From assembly GCA_023145835.1 (NCBI GenBank), contig JAGLDH010000008.1, positions 1 through 64,000 on the forward strand: a stretch of DNA of 64,000 bases, written 5' to 3'. Positions 16,954-25,649 of the stretch are shown here, one piece after another. The notes under the pieces are model-generated. The model worked only from the letters and a program-made list of their open reading frames with translations. It had not been told where the DNA came from and made no database searches. The position numbers and the translations under genes are program-made. Origin of the DNA: Methylococcales bacterium (GTDB lineage Bacteria; Pseudomonadota; Gammaproteobacteria; Methylococcales; Methylomonadaceae). Position 1 is the stretch's first letter. The number at the start of each line of letters is the position of its first letter.

Positions 16954-17036
16954 AGTTATGTAGCTTGTTAGGTGTCTTTATTAGTGCCTTGTTCTCGACA
17001 AAAATTAGTTTGTTAGAAATTCCACATCCATGTCTA
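16954..17036. repeat. Decayed half-copy of the 2981-3151 palindrome
   Basis: Positions 16954-17036 align with the loop and right arm of the palindrome at 2981-3151. Shared words in order are TGTAGCT, GCCTT, CTCGACAA versus ATCGACAA, AAAAATTAG versus AAGAATCAA, and CCACATCCATGTC versus CCGCATCCGTGAC. The matching left arm is not recognisable, so the copy no longer folds. Confidence 0.6.
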
Positions 17037-17081
17037 CATCAACTATTCAATTGAAAATTTTTAAATATAAAAGGAAAAATA

Positions 17082-17657
17082 ATGGTAAAGATACTATTTT
17101 TAGCAGGTAGTGTAAGAAAACAATCCATCAATAAAAAGCTAGCTAAATTAGCTGCAAATATAGCGGAAGAACGTGGTGCTGAAATTACAGTGATTGATCT
17201 AAAAGATTATGAAATGCCACTTTATAATGGCGATTTTGAAATGGAGCAAGGTATTCCTGAAAATGCTAAGAAACTCAAGCAAGTTTTTATAGACCACGAT
17301 GGTTTTTTTATAGCATCTCCAGAATACAATAGTTCCTATTCTGCATTGTTAAAAAATACAATCGACTGGATGTCTAGAGCAGATAAAAAAAATGAAACAC
17401 CTTTGATTGCTTATAAAGGAAAGGTCGCGGCTTTAGGGGCAACGTCACCGGGAGCACTAGGTGGACTGCGAGGACTTGTCTCTTTAAGAATGTTACTTAG
17501 TAATATGGGTGTTACTGTTATTCCTTCTCAGGTTGCGATTAGTGCTGGTTTTAAGGCATTTGACTCTGAGGGAAAGTTGGTTGATGAAGGAAATACAAGT
17601 AGGCTGCAAGCCACTATTGATGAATTGCTTAGAACTGCTGGTAGATTAAAGGATTAG
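17082..17657 (+). CDS. NADPH-dependent FMN reductase-like flavoprotein
   Basis: A 191-residue flavodoxin-fold oxidoreductase. The phosphate loop FLAGSVRKQSINKKL binds FMN, SPEYNSSYSALLKNTIDW is the family signature, and ALGATSPGALGGLRG is the second FMN contact. Relatives reduce flavins, quinones, chromate or azo dyes with NAD(P)H. AAAAGGAAAAAT precedes the ATG. It follows the pirin gene by 164 bases with the decayed repeat between them, so co-transcription is possible but not certain. Confidence 0.88.
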   Translation: MVKILFLAGSVRKQSINKKLAKLAANIAEERGAEITVIDLKDYEMPLYNGDFEMEQGIPENAKKLKQVFIDHDGFFIASPEYNSSYSALLKNTIDWMSRADKKNETPLIAYKGKVAALGATSPGALGGLRGLVSLRMLLSNMGVTVIPSQVAISAGFKAFDSEGKLVDEGNTSRLQATIDELLRTAGRLKD

Positions 17658-18547
17658 TCATAATGGGTGGCTGGTACAGTCTTAAATATTTAGTATTTTA
17701 AGGCAGTATCAGACCTTGGATATTAAATACTTAACTGTTCCATATAAGAAAATTTAGCATAACGAATAATATTTCTTCGGACACGACGATACCAAAGACC
17801 ACGTTAACCTCATTTTATTCTAACCTTTGATATTCTTTCATCTTTAGGTTATCCCTTTGAAAACTGAGTTTTAGTAATCTTCTAACGATTAGAAATATCA
17901 TCACCTTCTGGTACTTTTCTAACCCAATAAAATAAACTCAAGTAACTCTGGTTATCTAGGCATTACACTTGCAATTTTTTATTACTTTCTGGTTTGTTGA
18001 GTGAAGAATTTAGCTCAAAATTATAAGTATTCATAAACTGTTAGCTACATAAATTCCAAAAGGTTTTATGCCTCCCTTTCAAATTATCTGAAATTTGTGA
18101 TGAATTACTCAAAAAACACCCCTTGTTGTCAGGATTATATGATTTAGTTCACAAATTTATTTTGAACTAAATCATATAATTCAAAACACTTATATTTAGT
18201 AGGGTTGGTGTCATCCCCCAAGTCTTGTTTCTTAAATTATTGGTTTAAAAGGATTTTGAATAATAATAGCTTTGTCCAATATGTCATGATTATGTTTTGT
18301 TGAAATGGAGTGGAGTTGGTGACTTGTATTTGAGGAGGCTGTGAGCTACAGGTTTTGAGTTTAATAAGTATGTTTCATAAGAGGGCTGGATCTCTTCTAA
18401 AATTCATTTTTTTATATATTGATATCAGCAAATTTTTATTAAGTTATTACCCCGAAAGGAAACGTTAATTAAAAAAAGAGAAATAATAAAACTATTGGTT
18501 TGAATAAAAAGAGTACTCAAGATTACATTCAACATAAGAGGATTAAA
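17658..18547. other. 890-base AT-rich region without recognised genes
   Basis: No protein-like reading frame is visible on either strand. The clear structure is the 18-bp palindrome at 18134-18180. The sequence directly upstream of the next gene is purine-rich and carries its ribosome binding site. The rest shows no tRNA, recognised riboswitch or inverted-repeat element. Confidence 0.4.
18134..18180. repeat. 18-bp perfect palindrome with 11-nt loop
   Basis: ATTATATGATTTAGTTCA (18134-18151) is the exact reverse complement of 18163-18180, separated by 11 AT-only or nearly AT-only bases. There is no T-run of terminator length beyond it. It could be a cruciform, a degenerate terminator or a protein site; its role is unknown. 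Confidence 0.7.
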
Positions 18548-19201
18548 ATGTATAAAAAAACAATATCTAAGACAATAAAGAAAATGATAATTGTGCCAAT
18601 TGGCGTAGCGTTAAGCTTAAGTTCAATACAAGTTTCTGCATCTCAGCCAGACCAACATGGGCCAAATAAATTATGCTTTCATATTGCTCCCACTCCCCAT
18701 CTTCCAGACCCAGAAGGTAGTTATATAGCCGTACGATTACATAAAGAAAAAGCACTTAATGTCAATGGCGCTAAATTAAAACTTAGAGAAGCCAGGGGAA
18801 TGGCTATCAGTAGAGCCGACATATCTGGAGGTGGATCTTGGGGTGAGTGGGTTGGAACACCTCTTACAGGAACATGTCACAAACATCATCGTAAAGTTCA
18901 GTGTAGCTTCCATTCAATTTCGAGCATTTCATCTCAACTTCCTTTACCCTTAGAGGGTACGTCCGTAACAACAGGAACAGGTCACTTAACTTTTGTACAT
19001 AACTTAAATGATAAAAAAACGATTATGTCACAAGATGGAGCGGTTAATGTTTCTTATTTTGATGTTGCCGGAAATCCAATTCCAGATAACTTAGCACCTT
19101 TACCAACATTTAAAAAAATTAAAAATATTATTACAAACGCTGAAAAAGTGAAGTGTAAAACAGTTCCTCATCCAGGAATTCCAGACTTTTCTATTCAATA
19201 A
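18548..19201 (+). CDS. Secreted protein of unknown function
   Basis: I do not recognise this 217-residue protein. It has a basic N-terminus and a hydrophobic stretch ending in VSASQ, a good signal peptide. The mature protein carries four cysteines (KLCFHI, GTCHKH, VQCSFH, VKCKTV), likely two disulfides. It also has a histidine-rich patch (CHKHHRK) and the glycine-rich segment SGGGSWGEW near the middle. The start at 18548 follows AAGAGGA by 7 bases; the frame is open back to 18500, but that extension lacks a purpose. It is preceded by an 890-base non-coding stretch and followed by decayed ORFs, so it sits in an accessory pocket. Confidence 0.6.
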   Translation: MYKKTISKTIKKMIIVPIGVALSLSSIQVSASQPDQHGPNKLCFHIAPTPHLPDPEGSYIAVRLHKEKALNVNGAKLKLREARGMAISRADISGGGSWGEWVGTPLTGTCHKHHRKVQCSFHSISSISSQLPLPLEGTSVTTGTGHLTFVHNLNDKKTIMSQDGAVNVSYFDVAGNPIPDNLAPLPTFKKIKNIITNAEKVKCKTVPHPGIPDFSIQ

Positions 19202-19271
19202 TTAATCATTAGGTTCCCCTGCTTTGTAGGGGACTTTCACTGTTGCTAGATATGTTAAACAGAGTAAAGAG

Positions 19272-19579
19272 ATGAGTTTTCTATCTGATGACGAAAGGCG
19301 GTATGGAAATAGACTTTTTGATCTTTGTTTGGAACAGTTAGGCAATGATAAGCAAAACGACTTACCGAAGACATTGCCTGAGGGAGTCAAGGTACGAATT
19401 AAAAATAATACCTATGCAAAAGCTCGAAAGGATGACAGCGTACGTTAGATGTTTGTCAAATTATTCATAACTTAATCTGTCCTCACTGGGCAACAGCCAA
19501 GGCGCCTGCTGTTGCTTTAGGCGTTCTCGAGAAATTCCTTTTCCTTGAAAGTATTCTGAATGGTCGTTTTGCTCAATAG
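19272..19579 (+). pseudogene. Frameshifted ORF remnant of unknown family
   Basis: A 58-codon ATG reading (MSFLSDDERRYGNRLFDLCL...RIKNN) stops at 19448. A second frame continues with protein-like sequence (ICPHWATAKAPAVALGVLEK...) to a stop at 19579. Joined by one frameshift they would give about 100 residues. I do not recognise the family. It may be a cargo or transposon-associated gene. Confidence 0.3.
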
Positions 19580-19701
19580 TCAGCAGTAAAAAAACTTGGA
19601 ATCGATGTGCTTCTTTTCTGATCGATGAATAGTTGGGGCTCAGTGCCAGTTTTGAAGCTTTGTTTTTTGTGGGATAGATAGACTGAGTATAAAGACTAGA
19701 G

Positions 19702-19729
19702 TAAATGAGGAAATCAGTATCCTCATTTA
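19702..19729. repeat. 10-bp hairpin beyond the glnD stop
   Basis: TAAATGAGGA (19702-19711) pairs perfectly with TCCTCATTTA (19720-19729). It lies just past the end of glnD on the minus strand, where a terminator is expected, but the bases after it in that direction do not form a T-run. Confidence 0.45.
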
Positions 19730-19743
19730 TTGATTAAAAAATA

Positions 19744-22404
19744 TTAACTTTCTTTTTCTTCTATTATTGAGATTAACTTGCTTTTAATATTTTTTAGCTT
19801 TTTTTCGTCAGTAATAGGGCGATCATTTGAGTCTGTAATATAAAACATATCTTCCACCCGACTACCAATGGTGGTTATTTTTGCGTCATGTAATTGAACA
19901 TTGAGATCTATAAAAAGTTGTCCTACTGATGCAAGTAATCCGGGGTGATCAGTTGTTACAAGTTCGATAATAGTATATTGATCGAAAGGGTCTTTATGGC
20001 AGATTATTTTACTGGCAATAGGAAAATGTTTAGCCTGTCGAGATTGTCGATGAATATTGAATTGTCCATTGACGGCATGATTACAAAGGTTGCTACGGAG
20101 AGTTTTGCAGATATGAATTTCTCTATCTAACTCTTTTATTGCTCCTCCTGATTGTTCAAGAACTTGAAAGCTATTCAGAACATATTGTTTCTTTGATGTT
20201 GACGTGATACTAGCAATTCGTGCATCCAGAATAGTCAGTCCAAGTTGGTCAAGTGTTGCTACACTGAACGTAAATATACTCTTGTCATTTTTTGCGAATA
20301 CGAAAATTTCTACACTGCCTCGTTGATTTTGTGGTCGTAAAATAACAAGTGGGAGTTCATCTGGTTTTGTCGATGCAATAGCGATGGTATGCCATGCAAT
20401 TTCTTCAGAAGAGTAGCGCAAGAAATAGTTGTCATCATAAAGTTGTCCCCACGTCTTTTTGAACGTCGCTTCTGATACTCCAAGCCCTATCAATTCTTCT
20501 TTTGCTTCTTGTTTGTTATCTGCTATTCGCTCTGATTTCTCAATAGGGTTTTGTAATCCAAGATGTAATGCACTATAGGTAAAAGTGTATAATTCTAATA
20601 GTAATGTGTCTTTCCAAGAATTCCATAAGCTTGGGTTCGTTGCTCTGATATCGGCGACAGTAAATAGATAAAGATGGTTGAGATAGTCAATACTCCCTAC
20701 TTGTAAAGCAAAGTCATGGATAACATCCGGATCACTAATATCCTTTCTTTGAGCAGTCATAGACATGACTAAATGATTGCGAACTAACCAAGTAACCAGT
20801 TTTGCATCAGACTTGGATAGTTTATGTTGGGTGCAGAATGATTGAACAATGTCTGCGCCTAAAACAGAATGGTCTCCCCCCATGCCTTTTGCAATATCGT
20901 GGAAAAGAGCAGCTAGGTATAAAATTTGGGGTTTATTAATGTTTAAAAATACATTGTTGCAAAACGGAAGTTCATTATCATGTTTTTCCAAAGAGAGTCT
21001 TCTTAAGTTTCTTAGTACAAAAAGCGTGTGAGCATCGACTGTATAGATATGAAATAAGTCATATTGCATACGAGCAACAATGTTGGCAAACGCGGGTATA
21101 TAAGCAGCTAGAATGCCATAGCGATTCATTCTTCGGAATTGGTCTGTTATTCCATTGGGTGATTTTAAGATAGAAAGGAAAAGCTTGTTAGCTGTTAGGT
21201 TATTTCTAAATTCATCGTCAATTAAGTGAATATTTTTACGGACTAGTCTTATGGTGCTTGCTCTTACACCTTTTAATGAAGGGTTCTGTTGGAGTAAGGG
21301 GAATATTTCTAGTAAGGCTAAAGGGTGGTTGTTAAATAGATCGATCTCTTTAGCCTCTAAATAACCATTGATTGATGTGAAATAAGGATTGTTTGGGTTA
21401 AGTTGTAATTCTTGAGGTGTATCACCTATCAGTTTTTCACTAAAAGCCTGAAGAAGCATTTCATTCATACGCTCAAGTTCCATTACTGTTGTAAAGTAAT
21501 GTTGCATAAAATTTTCTACATCAGGATGGTTGTTTTTATCAATAAACCCAAATTGTGTAGCTAGTTCACGTTGATAATCGAAAATAAGTCTATCTTCACA
21601 ACGATTAGTAAAAATATGTAAGGCATATCGTACATGCCAAAGAATATTTCGACAGGCGATAAGTTCGTTGTACTCTGATTTAGAAAAAAAACCGTATTTG
21701 ATGAGCTCTTTGAGTGTTTCTGCTTTATAGTGGTGTTGAAAAACCCAGGCAATATTTTGTAAGTCTCTTAGTCCACCGGGGCCCTCTTTCACATTGGGTT
21801 CAAGGTTATAGGCTGTGTCGTGGTATTTAGAATAACGTAATTGCTGTTCTTGCATTTTAGCGTCAAAATATTGCTCTGAAGGCCATATTTTTTCTTGGGA
21901 TAAATCGTTTTTTAAATTATTGAATAAATCTTGATTACCACAAATTAATCTTATTTCTAATAGATTAGTCATTATGGTTTGGTCTTCTTTCGATTTCTGG
22001 ATACATTCAGAAATAGTACGAACACTTTGGCCAGGTTTTAGTCCTATATCCCATAAACTATTAGAAAAAACCGATAAACTATCTTGAAATTCAATAGTTT
22101 CAGGGTTATTGATAAGGATAAGAATGTCTAAATCTGAATGTGGAAAGAGTTCTTTTCGACCATATCCTCCGGTGGCAATTAGGCTCAATTGTGAGGCGTG
22201 TTGCTTAAGAAAATGATTCCAGCAGAAAGTTAAAATATTGTCAATGAAAATAGCTTTTTCAAATAATAAAGACTCAATATCATCTTGCGGATTAAAATTT
22301 TTACGCTGATCTTCAAAATACTGTTGAATGATTTGTTTGATCAAATTTGGATTGTTGTCTTCAGAAAAAATCTTTTGAGGGTCTAGTGTTGAAAGAATAT
22401 TCAT
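19744..22404 (-). CDS. glnD: Bifunctional [protein-PII] uridylyltransferase / uridylyl-removing enzyme
   Basis: GlnD is the nitrogen-status sensor: it uridylylates PII proteins when glutamine is low and removes UMP when it is high. The nucleotidyltransferase domain shows TGGYGRKELFPHSDLDILIL at about residues 77-97. The HD domain has LFHDIAKGMGGDHS near the middle, and two ACT domains lie in the last 200 residues (ELVTTDHPGLLASVG is in the second). Length 886 matches E. coli GlnD (890). Its ATG overlaps the map stop by 4 bases (22401-22404), so it is translationally coupled to map. Confidence 0.95.
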   Translation of the reverse strand: MNILSTLDPQKIFSEDNNPNLIKQIIQQYFEDQRKNFNPQDDIESLLFEKAIFIDNILTFCWNHFLKQHASQLSLIATGGYGRKELFPHSDLDILILINNPETIEFQDSLSVFSNSLWDIGLKPGQSVRTISECIQKSKEDQTIMTNLLEIRLICGNQDLFNNLKNDLSQEKIWPSEQYFDAKMQEQQLRYSKYHDTAYNLEPNVKEGPGGLRDLQNIAWVFQHHYKAETLKELIKYGFFSKSEYNELIACRNILWHVRYALHIFTNRCEDRLIFDYQRELATQFGFIDKNNHPDVENFMQHYFTTVMELERMNEMLLQAFSEKLIGDTPQELQLNPNNPYFTSINGYLEAKEIDLFNNHPLALLEIFPLLQQNPSLKGVRASTIRLVRKNIHLIDDEFRNNLTANKLFLSILKSPNGITDQFRRMNRYGILAAYIPAFANIVARMQYDLFHIYTVDAHTLFVLRNLRRLSLEKHDNELPFCNNVFLNINKPQILYLAALFHDIAKGMGGDHSVLGADIVQSFCTQHKLSKSDAKLVTWLVRNHLVMSMTAQRKDISDPDVIHDFALQVGSIDYLNHLYLFTVADIRATNPSLWNSWKDTLLLELYTFTYSALHLGLQNPIEKSERIADNKQEAKEELIGLGVSEATFKKTWGQLYDDNYFLRYSSEEIAWHTIAIASTKPDELPLVILRPQNQRGSVEIFVFAKNDKSIFTFSVATLDQLGLTILDARIASITSTSKKQYVLNSFQVLEQSGGAIKELDREIHICKTLRSNLCNHAVNGQFNIHRQSRQAKHFPIASKIICHKDPFDQYTIIELVTTDHPGLLASVGQLFIDLNVQLHDAKITTIGSRVEDMFYITDSNDRPITDEKKLKNIKSKLISIIEEKES

Positions 22405-23165
22405 CTTTCTTCCTGACGTAAGGTTAATATTTCATTCCCTTCGGGCGTGACTAAAATAGTGTGTTCAAATTGGGCAGACAGACTACGATCTTTAGTGATA
22501 GCTGTCCAGCCGTCTTTGAGTACTTTGATATGCCTTTTACCAATATTGACCATAGGTTCAATGGTAAAAATCATGCCTACTTCTATAACTTCACCTTCAC
22601 CTGTTTTTCCAAAATGCATAACATGAGGGTCTTCATGAAAGTTTTTACCAATGCCATGGCCACAAAACTCTCTGACTATCGAATAACGATGGGATTCAGC
22701 ATGTTTTTGAATGGCATGACCTATATCACCAAAAGTCGCTCCTGGTTTTACTTGTTCTATGCCGAGCATTAGACATTCTTGAGTGATGTTGATGAGCCGT
22801 TTTGCATGTTGGCTAATGTCACCCACGCAGAACATTTTACTGGTATCGCCATGATAATCATTTTTAATAACGGTGATATCAATATTAATAATGTCACCTT
22901 TTTTTAATCTCTTGTCATTAGGAATTCCGTGACAAATAGTATAGTTGGTAGAAGTGCAAATTGATTTAGGGAAACCACGGTAATTTAGAGGAGCAGGTAT
23001 TGCTTGTTGCTCATTGACAATATAATCATGACAAATTTGATCAAGTTCATTAGTTGTAACGCCCGGTATCACAAATGGCTCAATCATTTCTAAAACTTCA
23101 GCAGCAAGTTTTCCAGCAATCCGCATTTTACTAATTTCGGACTCATTTTTGATAGTGATACTCAT
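22401..23165 (-). CDS. map: Type I methionine aminopeptidase
   Basis: Map removes the initiator methionine from nascent proteins. Metal ligands are visible in INIDITVIKNDYHGDTSKMF (two aspartates), GHGIGKNFHEDP (histidine), FTIEPM (glutamate) and SAQFEHTI (glutamate). Length 254 is normal. It precedes glnD, as in many gammaproteobacteria. rpsB, a common divergent neighbour, is absent and nrdR is divergent instead. Confidence 0.95.
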   Translation of the reverse strand: MSITIKNESEISKMRIAGKLAAEVLEMIEPFVIPGVTTNELDQICHDYIVNEQQAIPAPLNYRGFPKSICTSTNYTICHGIPNDKRLKKGDIINIDITVIKNDYHGDTSKMFCVGDISQHAKRLINITQECLMLGIEQVKPGATFGDIGHAIQKHAESHRYSIVREFCGHGIGKNFHEDPHVMHFGKTGEGEVIEVGMIFTIEPMVNIGKRHIKVLKDGWTAITKDRSLSAQFEHTILVTPEGNEILTLRQEER

Positions 23166-23370
23166 AGTCTAACTTGGTTATTTAAGAGGGGATGATATCC
23201 TTCGAAAGAAGGAATTTTTGTGAATAATATTTATAAGGACACAGATTTTATAACTTATATATAGTGTTTGTCATATTTTCTTAATTTTTGTGTTTGAAAA
23301 ATATAAACTAGAATGCGGATATGATGATTGTATTGTAGATAATAGTACACTAGCCTAATTCGATATTATT

Positions 23371-23392
23371 ATTCTATCATTTGGTATAGAAT
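23371..23392. promoter_or_regulatory. Short inverted repeat in the map-nrdR divergent region
   Basis: ATTCTAT and ATAGAAT (7 bp, 8-nt spacer) lie about 60 bases before the nrdR start in the 284-base divergent spacer. This could be an operator or a chance palindrome. I see no clear NrdR box. Confidence 0.25.
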
Positions 23393-23449
23393 GATTTGTT
23401 TTGTTATCTGTTGGCATGATTTCTGTCACGGAAAGAATTAGGTAAAAAC

Positions 23450-23902
23450 ATGCGATGTCCTTTTTGTGCCACTCAAGATACAAGAGTTATTGATTCTCGG
23501 TTGGCTAGTGATGGAGATCAAGTTAGACGGCGGCGCGAATGCTCCTCTTGTAAAGAACGATTTACCACTTATGAAGTGGCTGAATTAACGTTACCAAAAA
23601 TAATTAAACGTGATGGGGCAAGAGAAAGTTTTGATGAAAAAAAACTTCGTTCTGGGATGCACAGAGCATTAGAAAAACGACCTGTTAAGAGTGAAGATAT
23701 TGAGGCTGCTGTCAGTCGAATAAAGAAAGCAATGACGGCTACTGGAGATCGAGAAATTCAAGCTGATGACTTAGGTGAATTAGTGATGAAAGAGCTAAGT
23801 TCTTTAGATCATGTTGCTTTTGTTCGTTTTGCATCCGTTTATCGTAGTTTTCAGGATGTTAAGGAGTTTACCAAAATGATAGAAAATTTGCCAAAAAAAT
23901 GA
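23450..23902 (+). CDS. nrdR: Transcriptional repressor NrdR
   Basis: NrdR represses ribonucleotide reductase genes in response to ATP/dATP. The N-terminal zinc ribbon has MRCPFC near the start and CSSCKERF further on, with the RRRRE basic stretch between. An ATP-cone domain follows (about 50-140). Length 150 is standard. It leads the riboflavin gene cluster, a widely conserved arrangement, and its stop overlaps the ribD start by 4 bases. Confidence 0.96.
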   Translation: MRCPFCATQDTRVIDSRLASDGDQVRRRRECSSCKERFTTYEVAELTLPKIIKRDGARESFDEKKLRSGMHRALEKRPVKSEDIEAAVSRIKKAMTATGDREIQADDLGELVMKELSSLDHVAFVRFASVYRSFQDVKEFTKMIENLPKK

Positions 23903-24984
23903 GCTTAAACCAAGATGCTTTTTTTATGGCTAAAGCTTTAAAGTTGGCGGAAAAAGGATGTTATACAACAGACCCAAATCCTAACGTGGGGTGTGTCTTG
24001 GTTATGGATGGTAAGGTTGTTGCTGAAGGCTGGCATCACAAAGCAGGTGGCGATCATGCTGAAATTGTTGCATTAAAAAAAATTGATGATGCAAAAGGTG
24101 TGACGGCTTATGTTACGCTAGAACCATGTAGTCATCATGGAAAAACAGGCCCTTGCTGTGAGGCTTTAATAACCGCCGGTGTAAAACGAGTGGTTGTGGC
24201 AATGCAAGACCCTAATCCATTGGTCGCGGGTAAGGGTATAAAAAAAATGCAGGATGCGGGTTTGATTGTTGAATGTGGTGCATTAGAACGGGGTGCTGAA
24301 GGTTTAAATAAAGGGTATATTAAACGAATGATGACGGGGTTGCCGTTTATTCGCAGTAAATTGGGCATGAGTTTGGATGGTCGAACAGCGATGCCATCTG
24401 GAGAAAGCCAGTGGATTACATCATCACAATCCAGAGCAGATGTGCAAAAATTACGAGCGGAAAGTTCAGCTATATTGACGGGAATTAATACTGTTTTAGC
24501 GGATGATCCTTCTTTAAATGTTCGACTTGATATTGATGTGAAGCAGCCTGTTAGAGTTATACTTGATTCATCGTTACAAATGCCTTTAACTGCTAAAATG
24601 TTATCGTTAGCAGGAGAAAACTGGATATTAACGTGTAGTGATGATGAGCAAAAAATTAAAAGCTTAGAAAATGTAGGCTTTCAAGTTTTTCAGATTAATA
24701 ATAAAGAGAACCAATTAGATTTAGACGCGACTATGGCTTTTTTAGGAAAAAAACAAATTAATACAGTTTTAATAGAAGCTGGGGCAATCCTAAATGGTGC
24801 TTTGTTGAATCAAAAATTAGTTGATGAATGGATAGTTTATATGGCTCCTTGTATTTTAGGTGATCAAGGGCGTGGTTTATTTCATTTGCCAGGAATGCAG
24901 AAAATGATAGATAAAAAACAATTGAATATGATCTCAGTTAGACAAGTAGGGGCAGATATAAAGTTGATTTTTAATACTCAATAG
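23899..24984 (+). CDS. ribD: Bifunctional riboflavin deaminase/reductase RibD
   Basis: RibD deaminates and then reduces the pyrimidine intermediate of riboflavin synthesis. The N-terminal deaminase (1-145) shows the zinc motifs HAEIVAL and [15 protein letters not shown]. The reductase domain follows from about residue 147 ([14 protein letters not shown]), with NADPH-binding [18 protein letters not shown]. Length 361 is typical. The start overlaps nrdR by 4 bases, and ribE follows after 8 bases. Confidence 0.95.
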   Translation: MSLNQDAFFMAKALKLAEKGCYTTDPNPNVGCVLVMDGKVVAEGWHHKAGGDHAEIVALKKIDDAKGVTAYVTLEPCSHHGKTGPCCEALITAGVKRVVVAMQDPNPLVAGKGIKKMQDAGLIVECGALERGAEGLNKGYIKRMMTGLPFIRSKLGMSLDGRTAMPSGESQWITSSQSRADVQKLRAESSAILTGINTVLADDPSLNVRLDIDVKQPVRVILDSSLQMPLTAKMLSLAGENWILTCSDDEQKIKSLENVGFQVFQINNKENQLDLDATMAFLGKKQINTVLIEAGAILNGALLNQKLVDEWIVYMAPCILGDQGRGLFHLPGMQKMIDKKQLNMISVRQVGADIKLIFNTQ

Positions 24985-24992
24985 AAACTAAT

Positions 24993-25649
24993 ATGTTTAC
25001 AGGAATTATTTTAGCAGTAGGTAAAATAGCCGCGATCCAACCGCAAGGCGGGGATTTTCAATTGAAGATAGAAACAGGAAAACTTTCTATTGAAGAGGCT
25101 AACCTAGGTGATAGCATAGCGGTTAATGGTGTTTGTTTAACTGTAGTGGAATTAGGTAAAAACTATTTTTATGCGGATGTATCTAATGAAACTATGTCTC
25201 GCACTATTTTAAAATCTTCATCTGTAGGGACGGCCGTTAATTTGGAGTTAGCATTAACTCCCACTACACGATTAGGTGGGCATATAGTTAGTGGGCATGT
25301 TGATGGGTTGGGCGTTGTAATTTCAAAGAATCAAGATGGTCGTTCATTTAAATATACATTTGAAATACAGGGTGATTTAGCAAAGTACATTGCTGAAAAA
25401 GGGTCTATTTGTATTAATGGTGTTAGTTTGACTGTAAATGAAGTTAATGGCACTCAATTTTGTGTCAATATTGTTCCTCATACATTACAGGAAACGACAT
25501 TAGGTGAATTGGAAGTGGGAACAAAAGTAAACTTTGAGGTGGACTTATTAGCAAGATATATGGAGAGATTAATGAAAGGTGAAGCGGCAGCTCAAGCACC
25601 CCATGGTGTGACTAAAGAATTATTGCAAAACTCTGGTTTTTTTAAATGA
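24993..25649 (+). CDS. ribE: Riboflavin synthase alpha chain
   Basis: This enzyme dismutates two 6,7-dimethyl-8-ribityllumazine molecules into riboflavin. The two tandem lumazine-binding barrels are visible as MFTGII at residue 1, DSIAVNGVCLTVV and GGHIVSGHVDG, then the second copy with SICINGVSLTVNEV and NIVPHTLQETT. Length 218 is normal. No FMN riboswitch is seen upstream. The stop overlaps the ribBA start (ATGA at 25646-25649). Confidence 0.95.
   Translation: MFTGIILAVGKIAAIQPQGGDFQLKIETGKLSIEEANLGDSIAVNGVCLTVVELGKNYFYADVSNETMSRTILKSSSVGTAVNLELALTPTTRLGGHIVSGHVDGLGVVISKNQDGRSFKYTFEIQGDLAKYIAEKGSICINGVSLTVNEVNGTQFCVNIVPHTLQETTLGELEVGTKVNFEVDLLARYMERLMKGEAAAQAPHGVTKELLQNSGFFK

Noticed and set aside
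18440-18480. Possible c-di-GMP riboswitch-like purine-rich segment before the secreted orphan
   Set aside because: Only a short GAAAGGAAACG resemblance to GEMM conserved bases; the rest of the riboswitch fold is not visible.
24985-24992. FMN riboswitch before riboflavin genes
   Set aside because: The rib genes are separated by at most 57 bases and nrdR is directly upstream, leaving no room for the conserved aptamer.
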